Assembly (NCBI GenBank): GCA_946545015.1
Contig: CAMNMV010000005.1
Span: 1 to 48,392, forward strand
Source: an uncultured Clostridium sp.
GTDB taxonomy: Bacteria > Bacillota > Clostridia > TANB77 > CAG-508
Length of the DNA stretch: 48,392 bases
Reading direction: 5' to 3'
Part shown: positions 44,750 through 48,392 of the stretch, in pieces
How positions within the stretch are numbered: position 1 is the first letter of the stretch
Layout of the letters: each line of letters starts with the position of its first letter
Notes under the pieces: model-generated
Database searches by the model: none
Told to the model about the DNA's origin: nothing
The model's input: the letters and a program-made list of their open reading frames with translations, nothing else
Made by a program: the position numbers and the translations under genes

Positions 44750-44924
44750 AATAAACAAAAAATAAATAAAGCATATAAATATATGATTTATTATTGAAAT
44801 TGTAGCAAAAAAATATTTATAAGTCAATAAAAAAAGCTAAAAATAGAATAAAATTAAAAAAAACTAGAAAAATATATTTAATAGTGATATACTAGATAAA
44901 AAAATATAACATAGGAGGAATTAT

Positions 44925-46319
44925 ATGGAAGAACTAAAAGAAAAATTATTTAATAAAAAACAAGTTGGATGGGAAAACTTGGAAACAAGACAAAAAGAGG
45001 AAATATTCAACTTTTGTAAAGGATACATGGATTTCTTAAATAAAGCAAAAACAGAAAGAGAATTTATTAAAGAGTCTAAAAGAGTGGCAGAAGAAAATGG
45101 GTTTAAAGACTTATCACAATTTGAAAGTTTAAATCCTGGTGATAGAGTTTACTACATCAATAGAGATAAAAGTATGTATTTAGCAGTAATTGGACAAGAA
45201 AAAATGGAAAATGGACTTCATATTATTGGCTCACATGTGGATTCACCAAGATTAGATTTAAAACCAAACCCTTTATATGAAGATAATGGATTTGCATATT
45301 TCAAAACACACTATTATGGTGGAATTAAGAAATATCAATGGACAACAATACCATTAAGTATACATGGAGTTATAGTAAAAACAAATGGAGAAAAAATAGA
45401 ATTAAATATAGGAGAAAATGATAGTGATCCAATATTTACAATTACTGATTTATTACCTCATTTAGCAATGGACCAAATGGAAAAGAAACTTAAAAATGGT
45501 GTAGAAGGAGAAAATTTAAATTTACTAATTGGAAGTATCCCATTTGATGGAGAAAGCGGGACAGATAGAGTTAAATTAAATATTATAAATATATTGAATA
45601 AAAAATATGGAATAACAGAATCAGATTTATATAGTGCTGAAATTGAACTTGTTCCAGCATTTAAAGCAAGAACAATGGGATTTGACGAAAGTTTAGTTGC
45701 AGCATATGGACAAGATGATAAAATATGTGCATATACATCATTAATGGCAATGATGAATTTAGAAAAAGTTAAAAATACAGCAGTTTGTATATTATCTGAT
45801 AAAGAAGAAATAGGAAGTATGGGAAATACAGGAATGGAATCCCACATGTTTGATTATTTTGTATCAGAATTATTAAATAAAGCTGGAGAAAATAGAGTTA
45901 ACTTATTAGATAAAGTATTTTGCTTTTCTAAAATGTTATCTTCTGATGTTGATGCAGGATTTGATCCAATATATGCAAGTGTATCAGATAAAAATAATGC
46001 AGGATTTTTAGGAAGAGGAATTGCATTAGTAAAATATACAGGAGCTAGAGGTAAATCTGGAGCATCAGATGCAAATGCTGAATTTGTTGCTTGGACAAGA
46101 AATATGTTAGAGAAAAATTCAATCAAATATCAATTAACAGAACTTGGAAAAGTTGATATTGGTGGGGGAGGTACAATTGCCTATATTCTAGCAAATAAAG
46201 GAACAGATGTTATTGATTGCGGTGTTCCAGTACTTTCAATGCATGCGCCATATGAAGTTACAAGTAAATTTGATATATATGAAGCTTTCAAAACATATAA
46301 AGCATTTTGGAATGAATAA
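44925..46319 (+). CDS. M18-family aminopeptidase
   Basis: The 464-residue protein matches M18 zinc aminopeptidases along its length. Metal and catalytic motifs are His104 in GSHVDSPRLD, Asp in GQDDKICAY (about 264), the Glu pair in DKEEIGSMG (294-295), Asp in SSDVDAGFDP (about 341) and His440 in LSMHAPYE. The enzyme forms large tetrahedral complexes and removes N-terminal residues (aspartyl or general) from peptides in the cytoplasm. AGGAGG precedes the ATG. It is monocistronic, ending at a strong terminator. Confidence 0.94.
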   Translation: MEELKEKLFNKKQVGWENLETRQKEEIFNFCKGYMDFLNKAKTEREFIKESKRVAEENGFKDLSQFESLNPGDRVYYINRDKSMYLAVIGQEKMENGLHIIGSHVDSPRLDLKPNPLYEDNGFAYFKTHYYGGIKKYQWTTIPLSIHGVIVKTNGEKIELNIGENDSDPIFTITDLLPHLAMDQMEKKLKNGVEGENLNLLIGSIPFDGESGTDRVKLNIINILNKKYGITESDLYSAEIELVPAFKARTMGFDESLVAAYGQDDKICAYTSLMAMMNLEKVKNTAVCILSDKEEIGSMGNTGMESHMFDYFVSELLNKAGENRVNLLDKVFCFSKMLSSDVDAGFDPIYASVSDKNNAGFLGRGIALVKYTGARGKSGASDANAEFVAWTRNMLEKNSIKYQLTELGKVDIGGGGTIAYILANKGTDVIDCGVPVLSMHAPYEVTSKFDIYEAFKTYKAFWNE

Positions 46320-46347
46320 TTTGGAAATATAAAGAATATCAAAATAG

Positions 46348-46386
46348 AAAGACGAAGAATTTTAATTTTAATTCTTCGTCTTTTTT
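46348..46386. terminator. Terminator after the M18 gene
   Basis: AAAGACGAAGAAT pairs with ATTCTTCGTCTTT, followed by a T run. It also fits the convergent small gene on its right. Confidence 0.92.
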
Positions 46387-46419
46387 ATACTTTTTGTCTT
46401 TTCTATACTCATTATTAAA

Positions 46420-46665
46420 TTATCTAATTTCTATTTCTTTTTTTATTTCGCTATTATTTTGAATTAACCAGTAATCAGTAACAACAGCAAATATAATTGG
46501 AATAATTGAAACAATTGGTTCATATGCAGCTATTGATAGTGCTATTAATATAAAGAATATATTCCTATAAATAAATCTTATTTTATTTATTTTATATTGA
46601 TTACTTAATTCATATAAATTCATCTCCCTAATATTTTTTCCATTATAAACTAAATTTCTTTTCAT
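46420..46665 (-). CDS. Small two-segment membrane protein, unrecognised
   Basis: The protein has 81 residues with a basic N-terminus, about two hydrophobic segments (near 32-50 and 52-68) and a charged end. No family was recognised. GGAGGG lies eight bases before the ATG at 46665; an in-frame GTG nine bases upstream overlaps that site and is rejected. It is single, convergent with the M18 gene. Confidence 0.6.
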   Translation of the reverse strand: MKRNLVYNGKNIREMNLYELSNQYKINKIRFIYRNIFFILIALSIAAYEPIVSIIPIIFAVVTDYWLIQNNSEIKKEIEIR

Positions 46666-46701
46666 AGTTATCACCCTCCTATAATTTAACTTTAAGATAA
46701 A

Positions 46702-46767
46702 TTGATATAAAAGTCTACATACTGGTGGTTGAGTATTAAAATTTTATATCAACTAGTAGTTGAATAT
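46702..46767. repeat. Inverted and direct repeats upstream of the flippase gene
   Basis: TTGATATAAAA (46702-46712) has its exact complement at 46742-46752. ACTGGTGGTTGAGTAT (46721-46736) recurs with three G-to-A changes at 46752-46767. ATTGATATAAA recurs at 46789-46799. The function is unclear. Confidence 0.5.
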
Positions 46768-46885
46768 AGGCATGTATTACTTTGAATTATTGATATAAAT
46801 ACTAATAGATATATTATTTTAAATATTTGATAAATAAAGTTTTTTGTGTTATAATTTTTTCAAAATACAATTAGAAAGGGAAAAA

Positions 46886-48331
46886 ATGTCGAAAAAAAGT
46901 ATTACAAAAAATTATATATATAACTTAATATATCAAATATTAACACTGGTATTACCATTAATTACAATGCCATACTTATCTAGAGTATTAGGATCAACAC
47001 CAATAGGAATATATAGTTATACATTTTCTATAGTTTCATATTTTATTTTATTTGGTGCTTTAGGAGTAAGTTTATATGGTCAAAGAGAAATTGCATATGT
47101 AAATGAAGATAAAATAAAACGTAAAAGAATATTTTGGGAAATAGTTATTTGTAGATTTGTTACTATGGCAATAGCAATTATAGTATATTTATTCTATATT
47201 GCAAATACAGGAGAATATGAAATATATTATAGAATTTGGCTTGTGGAGATTATTGCAGCAGCATTTGATATTAGTTGGTTTTTCCAAGGTTTGGAAGAGT
47301 TTAAAAAGACAGTTATAAGAAATGTCATAGTTAGACTTGTAAGTGTTACATTAATATTTGTATTAGTAAAAACGCCTGAAGATTTAATTAAATATATAAC
47401 TATATATGCAGTTGCCGATCTAATAGGAAATTTATCATTATGGATGTATTTACCTAAATATTTTAAAGGAATAAAAATAGACAAAGTAAAATCTTTTTCA
47501 CATATACATGCAATAATACTTTTATTTATTCCACAAATTGCTAACCAAGTTTATAATTTGTTGGATAAAACAATGATAGGTGACATTATTGTAGATAAGT
47601 CTGAAGTTGGTTTTTATGAACAGGGGCAAAAGGTTATTAGAGTCTTGCTTACTTTAGTGACTTCATTAGGAATTGTAATGATACCAAGAATGGCAAGTAC
47701 ATTTGCATCAGGAAATAAAGAAAAAATCATAGATTATATGAAAAAATCATTTAAATTTGTATTTTTCTTAGCGTTTCCAATTGTATTAGGATTGATTAGT
47801 GTAGCACAAAGCTTTGTACCATTGTTTTTTGGAGAAGGATATGATAAAGTAATAATATTACTTAATGTAATATCACCTACAATTGTACTTACTGGTATGG
47901 CAAATGTTATAGGAACACAGTATTTATTACCGATTAAAAGACAGAAAGAATATACAATTACAGTAGTAATAGGATTAGCTATTAATTTTGTGTTAAATTA
48001 TGTATTAATTCATTTATATGATTCAATAGGAGCATCAATTGCAACAGTAATATCAGAAGTGATAGTAGTAGCAGCACAGTTATATGTAATTAGAAAAGAT
48101 ATAAAAGTATTAGAAATTATAAAATTAGGTTTCCCATATTTATTGGCAAGTTTGGTTATGTTCGGCGTATCATTTGGATTAAGTTTAATACTTGGAATAG
48201 GATTAAAAGCTATAGTTATTCAAGTAATAGTAGGTGGATTAACTTATATACTTATGCTTTGGATTTTAAAAGATGAATTTTTAAAAATGTTTATTGACAA
48301 AGGGAAATCAATTATTAAAAGAAAAGCGTAA
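46886..48331 (+). CDS. Wzx/MATE-like polysaccharide flippase
   Basis: The protein has 481 residues and about 12-14 membrane segments spread over its length. It has the N-terminal YNLIYQILTLVLPLITMPYL and then SRVLGSTPIGIYSY typical of polysaccharide export flippases (MOP superfamily), plus WFFQGLEEFK and QIANQVYNLLDKTMIGDI. Such proteins move lipid-linked sugars across the membrane for wall polysaccharide, capsule or teichoic-acid synthesis. No glycosyltransferase gene lies beside it within the window, and a terminator follows at once, so it is solitary here. AAAGGG precedes the ATG at 46886; an in-frame codon at 46844 is rejected for lack of a site. Confidence 0.9.
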   Translation: MSKKSITKNYIYNLIYQILTLVLPLITMPYLSRVLGSTPIGIYSYTFSIVSYFILFGALGVSLYGQREIAYVNEDKIKRKRIFWEIVICRFVTMAIAIIVYLFYIANTGEYEIYYRIWLVEIIAAAFDISWFFQGLEEFKKTVIRNVIVRLVSVTLIFVLVKTPEDLIKYITIYAVADLIGNLSLWMYLPKYFKGIKIDKVKSFSHIHAIILLFIPQIANQVYNLLDKTMIGDIIVDKSEVGFYEQGQKVIRVLLTLVTSLGIVMIPRMASTFASGNKEKIIDYMKKSFKFVFFLAFPIVLGLISVAQSFVPLFFGEGYDKVIILLNVISPTIVLTGMANVIGTQYLLPIKRQKEYTITVVIGLAINFVLNYVLIHLYDSIGASIATVISEVIVVAAQLYVIRKDIKVLEIIKLGFPYLLASLVMFGVSFGLSLILGIGLKAIVIQVIVGGLTYILMLWILKDEFLKMFIDKGKSIIKRKA

Positions 48332-48351
48332 ATAATAATTATAATTAGTAA

Positions 48352-48387
48352 AAAAAAGACTTATACGAACTCGTATAAGTCTTTTTT
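48352..48387 (+). terminator. Terminator of the flippase gene
   Basis: AAAAAAGACTTATACGA and its exact complement meet across two bases and end in a T run. Confidence 0.93.
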
Positions 48388-48392
48388 GGTGA

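Overview
The window is about 48 kb of very AT-rich DNA from a low-GC Gram-positive bacterium, most probably an anaerobic, gut-type member of the Clostridia. The signs are strong AAGGAGG-type ribosome binding sites, dense intrinsic terminators, tRNA genes with encoded CCA, and families typical of that group: VanW/G5 surface protein, YcxB-like protein, Tex, a 7TM sensor kinase, an HD-GYP response regulator, Cna-B/GLUG/MucBP adhesin and a reductase-terminated NRPS. Genus and species cannot be told from the sequence.

Left part (1-9280): two tRNAs (Glu, partial; Thr), then single genes, most with their own promoter and terminator: an SDR oxidoreductase, a small starch-binding-like protein, a membrane-anchored VanW/G5 protein, a transglutaminase-like protein, tRNA-Lys, a CorA-like magnesium transporter, a CapA-like metallophosphatase and an ABC-F ATPase. 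Centre-left (9281-23813): one 14.4-kb gene for a 4795-residue cell-surface protein built from Cna-B, GLUG, an unclassified repeat family and MucBP repeats. It sits behind a structured leader and has a C-terminal membrane segment but no visible LPxTG motif. Then come an intergenic stretch with a perfect 36-bp palindrome and a decayed dinD-like gene, followed by tex.

Centre (26573-38454): the most interesting region. A minus-strand operon encodes a 2462-residue non-ribosomal peptide synthetase (C-A-T-C-A-T-reductase) whose stop codon overlaps the ribosome binding site of a 7TM-PAS histidine kinase. A response regulator with an HD-GYP (c-di-GMP phosphodiesterase) output converges on the kinase, and an HtrA-like protease diverges from the synthetase. 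The synthetase promoter carries a dyad over its -10 box. The predicted product is a short, probably N-acylated Gly-Xaa aldehyde or a derivative. I infer, without proof, that kinase and regulator form a signalling circuit tied to this product.

Right part (38455-48392): a two-gene operon of atypical base composition encodes proteins with MazF/PemK-like folds joined to putative DNA-binding domains. It is followed by tRNA-Arg and tRNA-Pro, a YcxB-like protein, a lipoprotein with repeats, an orphan membrane protein also of atypical composition, an autoregulated-looking XRE/DUF4097 regulator, a Sir2 deacylase, an M18 aminopeptidase, a small membrane protein and a Wzx/MATE-like flippase that ends at a strong terminator.
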